Assembly: GCF_000699445.3 (NCBI RefSeq) | Contig: NC_067197.1 | Coordinates: 27,139,809 to 27,203,808, forward strand | Origin: Schistosoma haematobium | Taxonomy: Eukaryota; Platyhelminthes; Trematoda; Strigeidida; Schistosomatidae | DNA: 64,000 nt | Reading direction: 5' to 3' | In this document: positions 39,692-52,252 of the stretch, piece by piece | Numbering within the stretch: the first letter of the stretch is position 1 | How the letters are laid out: every line of letters starts with the position of its first letter | Program-made: the position numbers and the translations under genes | Notes under the pieces: generated by a model | What the model was told of the DNA's origin: nothing | The model's database searches: none | Seen by the model: only the letters and a program-made list of their open reading frames with translations

Positions 39692-39842
39692 ATTGAATCG
39701 ATTAATGTTAGATTATCATTGAAAACCTGGAAGCATTAGACGTTCGTTTCGTCCTAGAATAAAACTCCTCAGCAATCCACATTCACTATCCTACACACGT
39801 GATTTGGAGCCTGGACCTTCGGTGTTGCATAAGAGTGTTTAG
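39692..39842 (-). mobile_element. HH-SINE fragment with ribozyme
   Basis: Minus-strand fragment with 3' arm, ribozyme and a decayed B-box side. The ribozyme keeps CTGAGGA and GAAA. Stem II has two G-U pairs, and stem I (GGATTG with TAATGC) keeps about five of six pairs. Weak activity is possible. Confidence 0.7.
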
Positions 39843-39894
39843 AGGAATATACCAAGGTTTATTGAATTCTTGACCGTAAGAAAATTTAACCCTC

Positions 39895-40393
39895 CTTTAT
39901 ATCAGAAGGGGCTTTTTGTGGAGATTTTAGTAATTTTATAGTCGAATTCATGAGTCAATTAAAACTAGACCACTATGAAAAACCTGGAAGCACTGAATGG
40001 CCGTTTCGTCCTAGTAAGAAACTCACCAGTAGTGCGCATCTATGATACCGCCCTCCCCTCAAGAGATTCGAACCCAGCACATATCAGTCTCGCGCATGAA
40101 CGCTTAACCTCTAGACTACTGAGCAGGCATCCAACGGTGTTAATGTCTAACCTCAAATAATCCACGAAATTGCACCACCGTACACCATTGTCCTTAGTGA
40201 GTTACTATCTCACAACAGACTCAGTTGAACTCCACTGATCAATGCTTCACATTAGAACTCCAGGACTAATAGGCCCTGCGCTTGAATCTCGCGTGGCAGG
40301 ATCGTGGATGCGCACTGCTGAGGAGTCTCATCGTAGGAAGAAACGGCCGTTCAGTGTTTCCACATTTTCCATGGTGGTCTACTTACTTTATAT
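39895..40393. mobile_element. HH-SINE foldback with 8-bp direct repeats
   Basis: A full minus-strand arm (39903-40265) with 3' extension, ribozyme, B box, A box and 5' body is joined to a plus-strand arm (about 40266-40385) that starts inside the tRNA-like part (ACTAATAGGCCCTG) and contains the ribozyme. CTTTATAT at 39895-39902 and 40386-40393 probably marks the insertion. Minus ribozyme: CTGGTGA (core A lost). Plus ribozyme: CTGAGGA and GAAA kept but the stem II closing C is changed to A. Confidence 0.8.
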
Positions 40394-43377
40394 TTTTAAA
40401 AACAATTTGTTCTCATTCTGATAGTATCAACTTATCATTCGGTTTTTTAATTATCCTTGTTTCTTTTTATACCATGGAATTTATCTAGTTGATTTTTTCT
40501 TTTACATACATAGATGTTTTAAAAAAGGTATATATGTTTGATCAGATTGCTCAAAATGTATTACATTAAAATATATCACTTAGTTCTGGTAATCTTTAGT
40601 CTGTCATTTCATTATCCAAATGTAATCAATAAATCTTCCGTTTCTTACACAAAAAATTCATTTTAACTAATTAACTAATTATGTTTATTGGTTGTAGATT
40701 CTGAAACGATTTTATAAAAACAAAATTGTTGTAATCTGTCACCAAATTGAATTATTTCGAATGGAACTAACACAGTGATTTTGTTTTTTTTCTCTCTCTC
40801 AAAATCGGTTAATTGGAGAAATGAGAGCAAATCAGTCAGATTAATTCAAGACGTGGTATCAATTGTTGACGTTCGTAACTGTTGTATTAATCCATTTCGG
40901 TAGTTGCAGATTACTTGGTTGGTTTACTTTGTTGACATAACTCACAATCTCCCTCAATGGTTCAGAAGCAATCGCTCTTTGTCTTCAACCACATCGTTAA
41001 TTTTAAAACTATTTCGTATTTGTACATGTTGTTGAGTCATTCTTTCTTCTCGAACTACACTATCTACCCTCAATCTTTTCTACTATAGTAAATATTGTTG
41101 TCGCTTCTACTATTCTACTATTTGTCCTAGTAACTTTATCTTTCTGTGCTAATATGGTGTAACAATACTTGCCGATGCACATATATGCTCGATTCTGCGT
41201 TGCTGTTGACTGACAGATAAAAAATCTATGATCTATGGCGCTCAGCAGAGTGCATGTAAAACACTAATTCAATTATGATGTTAAACAAGAGTCATGCATT
41301 ATGCCTGAATGCATAATGTTCGTTTAAATATTAATAAAACTAGCCATGTACCTTAACGAATTGGATGATGTGAGATTCAAACTTGGAGTGTAGTCGACAT
41401 AATTCATAGCTACTTAAATTCATCAAAAGGGTGTATTGTTTTAATAGTAAGGAGACTTTTCAACTCCACCTGGACCACTTCTTAGGTTACAACTGATAAA
41501 GGGGGGAGATTAAGTATGCAATTGGCAACCAGGAGCAACTTACTTTTCACTAAAACCTTATTGACATTATTCAGCTGTAAACTGACGCTAATCCATATAT
41601 GAATCGAATATTATTTTCTGCAAAGATATTTATAGAAACTATTTATTATAATGAGGTAGAACAATGGTGCTTTATACATTGAGAATACTCATGAAATATA
41701 ATCGACTGGAAAAAAATTCACTATTCTATAGATAATGATAAAAATAGTCCAAATTAAGTCTATTCAATCCATCTCAATGCTTTCATTGTTAGGGTGAGAT
41801 AAAAGATTTTTTAATGAATAATTAAGATTATACCATAAAGTGATTAGATGTATAGGTTTTCAACAATTGGGATCTGATCTATAGATTACAATGATTAACA
41901 TGAATATTATACCATCCAAAGTGTTTAACTATTCAGTAGATAAATTCAATTTAGTTATAAAGATAAGTGAGACCTTGTATGCTAACTGAAATTGTAATCA
42001 AATGTTATTCACTTTAAAATCTGTTGGATTTACGATGAAAACTTTCTTACCAAAATAACTGATTGTTTCAATTAAGCAACAAATTCTATTCAAATCTGTT
42101 ATAACATAACAACTATTCATTTTCTCATACATTTAGTGTCCATGATAAATTTGTGTAAAACAAGCATAAACAATTTACTTCAAAGCATCTCATCAGCTGA
42201 GAATAAACTTTAAGGTATACTCTTTCTTATAGTGATCACAAAACATATCTTCATTATGCAATAATAATAATGGGTTATTGTTAACAAAGGAATCCAAGAA
42301 ACTTGTTATGTTCAATTTTAAACTCACCAGTTGGATGTACTTGTCTTATTACATAGTTAATATTTATACTAGAACTTCAATTTACTTCTCAATACTTTAT
42401 ATATCAAAGAGTTATCTATTAAAATTTCTGCTTAACTAATAACTACATATGTTCATACCTAAATAATGGTTTAACTAACTGATTTATAAACTGTATGTAT
42501 AATCTGAATATAACGTATAAATTACCAAAAAGTCTGTTACTGAATTACATCTATTCATGTTAATAATAATAAACTTTGGATTATTAGAAATCGCAACATA
42601 GTGGGGGTTTTTCCTAATATAAGGAATTATTCATAAGGAAAAATAAAGAAGATTTAAAGGCGACTTGAAGTTTACACTTTCAGGTTGTTATTTCTTCCGT
42701 ATGAAATTTCTATGTTCTAAGGAATTATTCCCGTAATTTTCATCTCTTAAAAGAAAAAAATAAGTAATGTTATAATATATAACAAAACTATATAAATGGC
42801 TCCAATGAATTTTATTTCTTGAATTTCATGACGCCAGCGTACAGATTCAAGAGAATAGTATTTGTTAAACTGAAGTATATATATATATATATATTAGTTA
42901 TTATTGTCTAGACTTTAATGTTTACTATCGTTACATCGTAGAATATTGTGGAATGGTTAACCTAAAATACATGAATCAGTAACTTACAAAGACTTGTGCT
43001 TATTTATTTGAAACTAAATCTAAACATAATACAATAATGCTAATAATGTAGATGAAATCATTGTTCTTAACTGATTTCATAACTCATAAATTAAATAATC
43101 ATGGTTGGTACTACTTATTTCTTACGTTATTTACATTCACATTCAATTAATTATTTAAATTTGCATATTTGTTTTAGAAAAAAACACCGAGTTCATACCA
43201 CAAATCAATTAACCATCATTATTCCAATTCACTTCACAATTATATACCAAGTTACATTGTTATAGAATTTTATTCATCAAAGTGTAGACTACATCTTTCA
43301 TAGTACTTTCAGTAAACGAATGATCGAAAAAGTATATTTATTCTTCATGTACTTACCCTCTAAATAATGAAATAAAT
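40394..43377. other. AT-rich non-coding DNA
   Basis: I found no gene, RNA gene or recognisable repeat beyond a short TA run near 42876-42894. Confidence 0.5.
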
Positions 43378-43762
43378 AATACGGTTTGTAATTTCAGTAG
43401 TTGAAATCATGAGTCAATTGAAGCTAGATCACCATGGAAAACCTGGAAGCACTAGACGGCCGTTTCTTCCCAGTATGGGACTCCTCAGCAGTGCACACCC
43501 ACGATCCCACTCTCCGCGAGATTTGAACTCAGGACCTATCAGACTCGTGCGTGAGCACTTAAACATTAGATCACTGAGCCGGTATCCAATGGTGTTATTG
43601 ATTAACTTCAACCAATCCAGGAGGAGTCCCATACTAGGACGGAACGCCAGTCCAGTGCTTCCAGGTTCTCCATGGTGGTCTGGCTTCAATTGACTCATGA
43701 TTTCAACCAGTGAAATTTCTAAAAATCTCCACAAAACCCATTCTGATAATTCGGTATATGTT
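43378..43762. mobile_element. HH-SINE foldback with imperfect target-site duplication
   Basis: The antisense arm (about 43394-43619) with ribozyme, B box, A box and part of the 5' body is joined to a sense arm (43620-43752) that begins inside the ribozyme and has the 3' extension. ATAATACGGT (left) and ATAATTCGGT (right, 43748-43757) are a probable duplication with one mismatch. The sense ribozyme has lost its first core bases and has GGAA for GAAA. The antisense one keeps CTGAGGA and GAAA but has a changed stem II closing base. Confidence 0.8.
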
Positions 43763-44189
43763 AGTCTTCTTAAAGATTTGTGTGGTTTAAAGAACTTAAT
43801 TTTTTCGTTACAAGAATTAACACAAATTTAACAACTAAGATCAATCTGAGACGAATATTTCACAAAAATTAAACGAGTCATCGTAGAACCACTTCAGACA
43901 AACGATGGTAGTTAGCTAACCAGTGATTTCTTTCAAGATGTTTTATGAAATTCTAGTGAGTTGTCATAGTTGAGGTTAAAACATGTCACGGGTGAACACA
44001 GTCATTACCAATGGAAATGAATTGTCATGTATCTTATATTGATTAAACTGAAATTTATACCCAATGGATCTAACAGTAAAGCATTTGTCAGTAGACTTAA
44101 AATTCCTGGGTTTAATCTCTCGCTTTATTGTAACTGTAGTTTGCTGAAGATTTTCAGAGATAAGACAACTTGTAGTGGCTGGTAGTATG

Positions 44190-44560
44190 TAAAGCCCACA
44201 TCGGTTGTTTTAGCTCCTAGGCAGACCAATTTATTCATTCTACTCAAGCTACATTTTGAACTTGTCACTTATTAGTTTATTAACCTTGACTGTCTTTTCT
44301 ACGATCATGTATTAATTACTTTCCTTATTCATCATGTGTCTGTAATTTATTTTTGTTTTACTATCAATATCGAGTCACACTTTGTTGATACGAGTTGGCT
44401 CACTTTACTTCTCCGATCCTTTTCGCTTCGCTCTCTCTTCTTCGCTTCATTTCCCTGATTGTCTGTCCAGATCAACGATTGTATGAAATATACGTATTCG
44501 AAATCCACTGTCGTATTTGACTTATTTAAGTTCACTATTCACTAAATACGAGGGTTGGCA
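44190..44560 (+). repeat. Dispersed repeat, copy 1 (partner at 63.25-63.62 kb)
   Basis: Aligns by eye, in opposite orientation, to 63250-63620. Shared anchors include GATTGTCTGTCCAGATCAACGA, ATATACGTATTC, TCGTATTTGACTTATTTAA and TATTCATTCT. No coding domain, tRNA-like box or ribozyme was found, so the class is open (LTR or untranslated part of an unidentified element is possible). A 62-codon minus-strand frame here is not shared as a frame by the partner. Confidence 0.75.
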
Positions 44561-45440
44561 GCATGTATATATCAATAAAAATTATTATACTATCCAATTG
44601 GAGTCAGATATAGAGCCACAAATAGCTGTCCGTTACTTTCTAGTATCTTTTATACACCAGCTGATATTAATCTGTGGCAAATATCGTCTACAAATCTGAG
44701 TTGCTAAAAAGAAAAAAGAAAACTCATTTAGGTGTTTGGTCCTGGTTTCGGACCATTAATCAACAGTGAATATAGGTGATATCACAAAGAGGAGACAATT
44801 TTTTTACACAAGCACTTGGTTTCCAGACTTAAAAGCTTAACTAATAGACCAACTAGTCGAAAGTTATTCCTCGGTTAAAAGATTTGAATCAACAGAATAT
44901 GAAAACCAGTTTATCCATTAATGTATAAGTCAAATAATGACAAATGATATATTTATTTGCCACCGAAGTTCATTGCCTCCCATTGTTTGTATTGTTAATT
45001 AAATTCTCGATACTTTTCTCTTGTGTTTATAAACGAAGTAAATTAGGGAATAAATAAATCAACAGTCTGAGAAGAATTATTTCATAGAATTAAATAAATT
45101 GAGAGAAATAAAGATTATACGGCGATTATAGACTTCTGACTGGTTTCTTATGGATCGTTTCTTCCATTCTCTCTCATGGTTCTTTTAGTTTTCGGTTACT
45201 TTTTTTTCCTTAAAACCATCACAACCGTCACTGTCACATACCAATACTACTCTACACACATTAGGTATTTTGAGTTTCCATGTGGATTTAATCTGGGTTC
45301 TATTACTTTCAATGCTACTACTATTAATGAATAGTAATAGTAGGAATATTTGAAATTTGGATTAAATATAAAGTTGGTGTTGATTTTTTCAAAGTGTATC
45401 TGTTTACCAATTAACTTTTTATGAATAATATTAATATTAA

Positions 45441-45444
<4 letters not shown>

Positions 45445-45490
<46 letters not shown>
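45445..45490. repeat. TA microsatellite
   Basis: About 23 TA units. Confidence 0.95.
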
Positions 45491-45493
<3 letters not shown>

Positions 45494-45918
45494 GTGTGGT
45501 GTAAGCATCTCACACCTCCATTCTTTTCATTCATAAGCAAACAGATTATGTATGCACCTAGACGAATGTCTACTGTAATACCATTTACCTTCATTCACAT
45601 CATCATCATCGAGCGGAAAATGCAAACGATTAGTAAATAAAAATTTTTATTGATAAAATACATTAATAATTCTGTTTATTTATTATTTGTAGTTTATAAT
45701 CGCTTTTTTCCCTCCCTTTCTTGTATTTATCCACTATTTTGCATGGTACTCTGTAATTATTGATAATGATGACGATAATGTTGGCGGCATTGACGGTGTT
45801 GGTGGTGGTGACAGTGACTTTGACAATCGATTTGATATATTTATTTACAGATGTCCTTAAGTATTTCATTCTGGAATATAATTCATTCTATTTCTCCCCA
45901 TATAAGAGAAAAACCTTG

Positions 45919-45953
<35 letters not shown>

Positions 45954-46609
45954 ATTTTCCACAGGATATATTTTCCCATATAAATATACATTATATTATA
46001 GACTAGAAAATTATATGCGGCGCCAATTACAAAGAAATACATATTCATGTGAGATAGTCGTAGTGCAAGCAGTGGTGGTAGTAGTAGTAAATTTAGTACA
46101 CGCTATGTTTGGTTTACAGTACATATACCGTTCACATGCGCACTAAACATCTTATATATATCCTTAAATAAATATTCTGTTTTCAATACTGTGGTAAACA
46201 ATTTTTGAATTTTTCTTCTTTCAAAGAGATAGTGGAATAGATAAAGGAGGCTTTAAGTTGGTGGTGGAATAAGGAAAAAGTAAATTAATGTTTATGCACA
46301 ATTTACTCATATATTGTTGTTGTTATTGTTGTATTTGTCGTTTCTTTCATCTGTCCCATGCTTTATTTTCTCTCAAGAAAACAACACCATTTTCTTTGTG
46401 TCTTTATTATCGAATAAAAATTATTTTCATTATGTGAATAATAGCATATTGTTATTTGTGTTTGTTTGTTTGTTGTTTTAATGATTATTACCCATAAGCA
46501 CGAGAAAAACCCATGTGAAAGTAATAATAATAATAATAATATCAGTAATATCAAGTCACCAGTTATAAACTACGCAGTTGTCGCCAATTTGATCTGACAA
46601 GTTTGAAAT

Positions 46610-46613
<4 letters not shown>

Positions 46614-46643
<30 letters not shown>
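46614..46643. repeat. TA microsatellite
   Basis: About 15 TA units. Confidence 0.9.
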
Positions 46644-46645
<2 letters not shown>

Positions 46646-47008
46646 TGCATAATGTACACACAATGTAACAGATTGTATACATGTTGATAATGTGTACGTG
46701 CATATATTTGTACGATTATATATCTTAATGATAAATTGATATTGTCCATTGTAGAATAATAAACAGTTATATTGTTTCACTTATATTTATTTATTTATCT
46801 AATATATTTTATTTTACCAATTATGTGAGTAGATGAGTAAGCTAAATAGTTAGTTTCTCTCATACACACATACATGATCCTTTTCAAGAAAAACAACAAC
46901 AACAGATAAACATGTACACACATTCATATAGAACAATCTATTCACAAATACAAAAAAAATTGGTGCCGATTTTCTATGGCACAATTTATGACTTTAAAAA
47001 TGTAGACA

Positions 47009-47066
<58 letters not shown>
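47009..47066. repeat. TA microsatellite
   Basis: About 29 TA units with one interruption (ACATA) near 47021. Confidence 0.95.
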
Positions 47067-47068
<2 letters not shown>

Positions 47069-47344
47069 ACATTGTGCATAATTGTACATTGTATATTGAT
47101 TTCTAATATAAACAATATACAACATCTTGTAACTGATCTAATCGTTTCCTTATAATGTTTTTTTAATATTATAAATCTCTGAATATTATATAAGTAATCT
47201 GAAACTTATTTATGTAAAAAAGATATATATCTATATAGTTGACTAAAACACATTATATAGAGATTGAGTAGATTGAATTCAATGAATACTCTCCCAATAT
47301 AGAGCCTGTATATATTAATCATTAATAGATTGACTATGTCGAAT

Positions 47345-47885
47345 TTTTCTATTTTTATCAGGAGGGTTTTTGTGGATATTATAATAATTTCAATGATTGA
47401 GATCATGAGTCAATTTAAGCGAGACGACTATAAAAAAACTGGAAGCATTGGATGGCCGTTTCTTCCTATTGTGGGACTCCTATCGGTCCTGGTATTAATC
47501 AAAATATGCTCACTAGTGACTGGCTTCAAGAAGTATTTCCTGGAGTTCTGTGGAGAAACCGTGACTAGTGGATTTAAATCAGGTCTGTTGTGAGATAGTA
47601 ACTCATTGATGACAATGGTGGATGCGTCGCTCAATTTCGTGGATTAGTTGAGGTTAGACATTAACACCGTTGGATGCCAACCGGCTCAGTGGGCTAGAGC
47701 TTAAGCGCTCGCGCGCGAAACTAATAGGTCCTGGGTTTGAATCTTGCGAGGCGGGATCGTGGGCGAGCAATGCTGAGGAGTCCCACAATAGAACGAGAAG
47801 GTCATCCAATGCTTCCAAGTTTTCCATGGTGGTCTGGCTTTAATTCACCCATGATCTCAACCATTGAAATTTTCTATTTTTATCA
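47345..47885. mobile_element. HH-SINE foldback with 16-bp target-site duplication
   Basis: The short antisense arm (47361-47481, with 3' extension and ribozyme) is followed by a linker (47482-47510, ending ATATGCT) and a full sense copy from CACTAGTGACTGGCTTC to ACCATTGAAA (47869). TTTTCTATTTTTATCA is repeated exactly at 47345-47360 and 47870-47885. Both arms share the variant GAGATCATGAG (others GAAATCATGAG). The sense copy has a good A-box region, GGTTTGAATC at the B box, and a ribozyme with GAGA in place of GAAA. Confidence 0.9.
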
Positions 47886-48810
47886 AACAATATAAGTAAT
47901 TTAATAATGTGCTTAGTTAATGGATTTACAATGATCACTTTAGATAGTTGTTTATAAACACAAATTATCTGTTAACTATTTTAAAAAGGTATCGCACAAC
48001 TATTTTATTCTAATTTGAAATTGACCACAAATATTAAGTATCACAGAAAATGCGTTAAATTTAAACTTTTTAGTTGGTATTTAATGGTTAAGATTTTCAG
48101 CTTTAATCAATTCGTGATAGGAGGTGAACTCATTCAGTGTTATTTATGGATAAGTGCTTCAAACACTAAACGTTATCCACTGACGTATTGAGTCCAGATA
48201 GTTACTAACTTGTACAGTGTGCATAAATTCGAGTTGTAAGGGTTTGTATTTGCTAGTTGAAGTTAAAGGTACTGGGTTTGGATCTCATTAAGAATAATAA
48301 CAATTGAGTAGAGATACATCCATTTACGGGGGTCAGAATAGAACGAAACCTGAGTGGTGAGTTTCACCGATAGTTGCCATAACACTTTAATAAAAACCTA
48401 GGCTATGTTGAATCAATTCACGCAGGATCGATATGAAAACAGTGACTGGTTAGTTGCTATCTTTAACGCAAATTGAGAAATCCAAAACTTTGCAAATATT
48501 ACTGTAAAACTAGCTTTCAAAATCTAATGACATCTCTTATAATGTAAACTTGTAATAAGCGCGATGTCACTTAAATGAAAAGTATGATATATCATTAAAT
48601 TAAGCAATTCTGGATTGGTTGAAATCATCTAATTATTATAAAAAGCTCAAATTACAATCGATGGGTTTTTTAATTGTAAAGCAATGACCAGTGGAGTTCA
48701 CTCATATCTGGATGTGCCTACATCCCAGATTTGATGTTCACTACAGTACTCTAACCCAGTACCGTTTACTTTAAACTTCATCACATTATCCACCTAGTTA
48801 CAGAGTATAA
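47886..48810. other. AT-rich non-coding DNA, possible SINE scraps
   Basis: No gene is seen. Around 48260-48360 the order GGGTTTGGATCTC, then AGAATAGAACGAAACC resembles a decayed B box and ribozyme, but it is too diverged to call. Confidence 0.4.
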
Positions 48811-48990
48811 ATAGCCACTAGCCTATGCAATGGGGTAAAGTTTAATTCATTTCATGTTGGTTGTTTGAATATCGAGGCAATCCGTACATGATGTACATAT
48901 GCCAATAAGAGACTGATCAATTGCAGTCCTAAAATCATCAATGGGAAGATTCAAACAACCAATACAAAAATGAATTAGACATTAATTAGG
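48811..48990 (+). repeat. Repeat tail associated with Sm-alpha-like copies
   Basis: AATATCGAGGCAATCCG...CATATGCCAATAAGAGACTG is the same tail seen near the hammerhead remnants at 28.6, 34.6 and 60.3 kb. Here it is bounded by TTGGTTGTTTGAAT and its complement ATTCAAACAACCAA, a short terminal inverted repeat. GCCACTAGCCTATG at the left is reminiscent of the sequence after the Sm-alpha ribozyme. Confidence 0.65.
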
Positions 48991-49718
48991 AAATCATTAT
49001 AAAATATCAATTTATTAACATTACATTACTTAAATCAATTTAAGATATTATTAGACAATTCTCCAATTACATTTGTTAGTGTCTACTACATCGTTTCTGA
49101 CATGTTTAATCTTTAATACTTTGAGCATTACATTAAAACTTCAACAAAGCTATCTTAAATCTGATCACAATAATAAGTCTATGTTTCGCATTCGAACATA
49201 AATTTATGAATGTAACAATTATTTTTCAATAAAGAATTATAGTGTAATTAACATTTGTTTAGATGGTTTGTTATTAATAATTTAGAAAAGTAAAAGAGAA
49301 TTTCATCAATGTAACATAACTAATAATCCACTGTGGTCTGCTTGAATATCTGGGATACCTGTTTCTGTCATCTAGATATTTCAGTAAGTTATCTGTTTCC
49401 TTGTTTGTTTTGACAGATCATTATGTCACTTAATTGCGTAACCTATCCAGGTGCGTTTGTGAAAAATTTAAGATCTTATGCTGTACAAGTTACAAAAATA
49501 TACAGTCTAAGACATTGTGATAGCTGGTAATATGCATTGAAAAGAATGAATATTATTCAAATATCAACTTCCGATATGATAATATCTAACTGGCGATCAC
49601 TCAATATTTATCGTCAGTATCGATCAAGAAATAAGAAACGGAAACTTTGTATTGAGAATTCTATGTTGCATTAAAAACAGAGTATTGAATAAAGCTAATA
49701 ATAGAAATATATATAAAT
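48991..49718. other. AT-rich non-coding DNA
   Basis: No feature is supported. Confidence 0.5.
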
Positions 49719-50118
49719 ACGAAAGCTATCATCCAGAAGACACAAGTGTTTATTAACAGTTGTCTACGCAAAATACTTCGGATCCTTTGGCCAGACACTA
49801 TTAACAACAACCTACTGTGGGGGAGAACAAACCAGATTCCAGCGGAGGAAGAAATCAGGAAGAAGCGCTGGAAGTGGATAGGACACATATTAAGGAAAGT
49901 ACCCAACTGCGACACAATGCAAGTTCTCACCTGGAATCCTCAAGGCCAAATGAGAAGAGGAAGATGAAATAACACATTACGTCGAAAAATGGAGAAAGAT
50001 ATGAGAAGAATGAACAAAAATTGGATAGAACTGAAAAGGAAGGCCCATGACAGAGTGAGTTGGAGAATGCTGGTCGGCGGCCTATGCTCCACTGGGAGTA
50101 ACATGCGTAAGTCATATA
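49719..50118 (+). pseudogene. RTE-class LINE, extreme 3' end
   Basis: The C-terminal segment of the LINE protein, in one frame from [18 protein letters not shown] to [15 protein letters not shown]. It is interrupted by a TGA at 49965 where the relatives have a sense codon, and it lacks the usual terminal TAA because the sequence runs straight into TCATATATATATT. ATATATAT occurs on both sides and may be the target duplication, though this is simple sequence. It matches the 15-kb fragment more closely than the 22-kb element. Confidence 0.85.
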
Positions 50119-51020
50119 TATATTACTGATTTCAATTTTTCGACTAATGTAATTTAATTGAAAAACTTTACAAAATGTCCTCAATCTGTATTTCATGCTA
50201 GTTGACACTTATTAGTAAAGAGGATTTATAATCTTGAAAAAATTGACGTTCTCAATGGGATTTGAATTATTATTATCATCATCATCATATGTTAGTCACA
50301 AACTTTACTGGTGGCCTATTCTTTTTTTTCAAATTACCGGACAAATGACTGATATCCGTTATTTTTTAACATATTCTATTCCACAGGTAGTTTCTGTGTG
50401 TTTTCATGTTTCTATGGTTAGATAAATAACCGAAGGCAAATAAAATTATTCACAGTTCTTCTGTAGGTAAAGCTTTTTCTCTCTTTCTTACTTCTTTACT
50501 ATTTGTGATAAAACAATGAAATTGTTTTTTCTATTGTATAAGTCAATAGTACACATCTGTTTATTAATTCTAATCATCATTGTCTTCATTTGGGAGCATA
50601 CATATGGTTACACTGTAATTACATGTCATCATTATGAAAATAATTCTTCCATCTCATATAATCATTTATTATTATCACCATCTCTTATATCTACACCAAA
50701 CTAACTGGATTTCTTATAATTCACTTAAGTAATAACGATAAATAATTGCCAACTATTTTGTAACGTAGTGTTTACACATATTCAGTAGAGTGAAAACAAT
50801 TAAAGTACACCCAATAAGTTGAACACTTTTAAATTCATTGTGTATATTGATTAGTACGTATGTTTTAAGAAATAACTTCTAGTTTGTGTGTGTTTTTTAT
50901 CGGCTACTTTGAAATCATCGTCTGGGGGTAAATCCAGTTTCCTGGGAAATTTAAAATATATTTAATTTTTTTAAATAAACAAATTAGCTAATTAAATAAA
51001 TAAATCTCATAATAATAATG
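50119..51020. other. AT-rich non-coding DNA
   Basis: No feature is supported. Hydrophobic frames at 50.2-50.7 kb have no start context or family match that I recognise. Confidence 0.45.
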
Positions 51021-51021
51021 A

Positions 51022-51320
51022 GCCGTGACTAGTGTAATTTAGCTATGTCGGGTGTGAAACAGATTTCCACTACATATAGTGGAAGATGGTCGCACGATAT
51101 TATGACTTGGTTGAAGTTAATCATAATTACCATTAGATTCCAGCTTAGTGATCTAAAGGTTGAGCATTGGGGCAAGAAACGGAAGGTCCTGTGTTCGATC
51201 ACCTGCAATGGGGTGGTAGATGCGTAGTGCCACTGAATAGTACCATACTATGACGAAACAGCTGTCCAGTGCTTCCTGATCTTAAATTGTGATCTATCTA
51301 GGATCAGTTGGTGACTTAAA
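51022..51320 (+). mobile_element. Old HH-SINE sense copy
   Basis: Diverged 5' body (GAGCCGTGACTAGTGTAATTT), A-box region (CTTAGTGATCTAAAGGTTGAG), B-box-like GTTCGATCACC, and a ribozyme remnant with GAAAC but no CTGANGA. It resembles the 54.9-kb and 57-kb copies (shared ACTACATATAGTGGA-type wording with 54.9 kb), which suggests an older subfamily. Confidence 0.7.
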
Positions 51321-51674
51321 TTAGAAAAGTAATTATTATTTAGGGGCAAACATAGTTAACTATACTTCTTAAGCTAACCAATTTCTGACAATTCTTCACT
51401 CTGATGAGAGTTTATACTATCTATTTAACTTGAAATAAACAGTCAGTCAAATCCAAAGACCGTGAATCAAGATTAAATTATCTCTACATTAAACTCAATG
51501 ATTCAAAAATGATGAATTAGCGATGAGGCTTACGACCTCTTAGTTTAATTTGTTTACAAGGTTATCAGTGCATAATGATGAAAAATTTTAAAGCAGAATG
51601 AAGCAACTCCTCAATGGCTGTTGGTTTTCCAAATGTTATCTGATACTAGTCAATTCATTATATAAACTAATTTT

Positions 51675-52252
51675 AAATTTCAATAGTTGAAATCATGAGT
51701 CAATTAAAGCTAGACAAACATCGAAAACCTGCAAACACTGGGCGGCCGTTTCGTCCTAGTATGGGACTCCACGGCAATGCGCATCCACGGTGCTGCCCCC
51801 CTCGAGAGATTTGAACCCAGGACCTATCAGTCTTGAGCACGAGCGCCTAACCATTAGACCACTGAGCCAGTTTGCATCTAACGGTGTTAATGTCTAACTC
51901 TAACTAATCCACGAAATTGACCCAACGTACACCATTATCTTCAGTAAGTTACCATCTCACAACAAACCCAGCTGAACTCCACTGATCACTGCTTGTCACT
52001 AGAACTCCAGGAAATGCCTCTTGAAGTCAGTCACTAGTGAAAAAATTATTATTATCAGAAGGGGTTTTGTGGAGATTTTAGTAATTTCAATAATTGAAAT
52101 CAGGAGTCAGTTGAAGCTGCTGAGGAGTCCTGTACTGGGACGAAACGACCGTTCAGTGCTTCCAGGTTCTCCATGGTGGTCTAGCTTGAATTGACTCATG
52201 ATTTCAACTATTGAAATTGCTAAAATCTCCACAAAACCCTTTCTGATAATAA
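51675..52252. mobile_element. HH-SINE composite: minus copy followed by a compact foldback
   Basis: A near-complete minus-strand copy (51675-52040) ends in the complement of CACTAGTGA and is followed by a compact inverted unit (52053-52252). The compact unit has an antisense 3' arm (52053-52118) joined directly to a sense ribozyme and 3' arm (52119-52252), with the 3' extension on both outer ends. The minus copy has a good B box and tRNA-like region, but its ribozyme core reads CCGTGGA. Confidence 0.8.
52113..52160 (+). ncRNA. Hammerhead ribozyme with intact core in a foldback
   Basis: CTGAGGA at 52120-52126, stem II GTCC (52127-52130) with GGAC (52138-52141), GAAA at 52142-52145, stem III A-C with G-T around GACC, and a predicted cut after T52153 (GTT, an allowed site). 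Stem I is weak: CTG (52117-52119) pairs with CAG (52154-52156) and little beyond. The core is complete, but efficiency may be low. Confidence 0.7.

Larger units (their letters stand above)
44561..47344. other. AT-rich non-coding DNA dominated by TA tracts
   Basis: No gene is supported. Frames in this stretch are built from TA repeats (isoleucine-tyrosine runs). TA tracts lie at 45445-45490, 45921-45949, 46614-46643 and 47009-47066. Confidence 0.6.

Noticed and set aside
45247..47106. Frames with long isoleucine-tyrosine runs
   Set aside because: They are direct translations of TA microsatellites.
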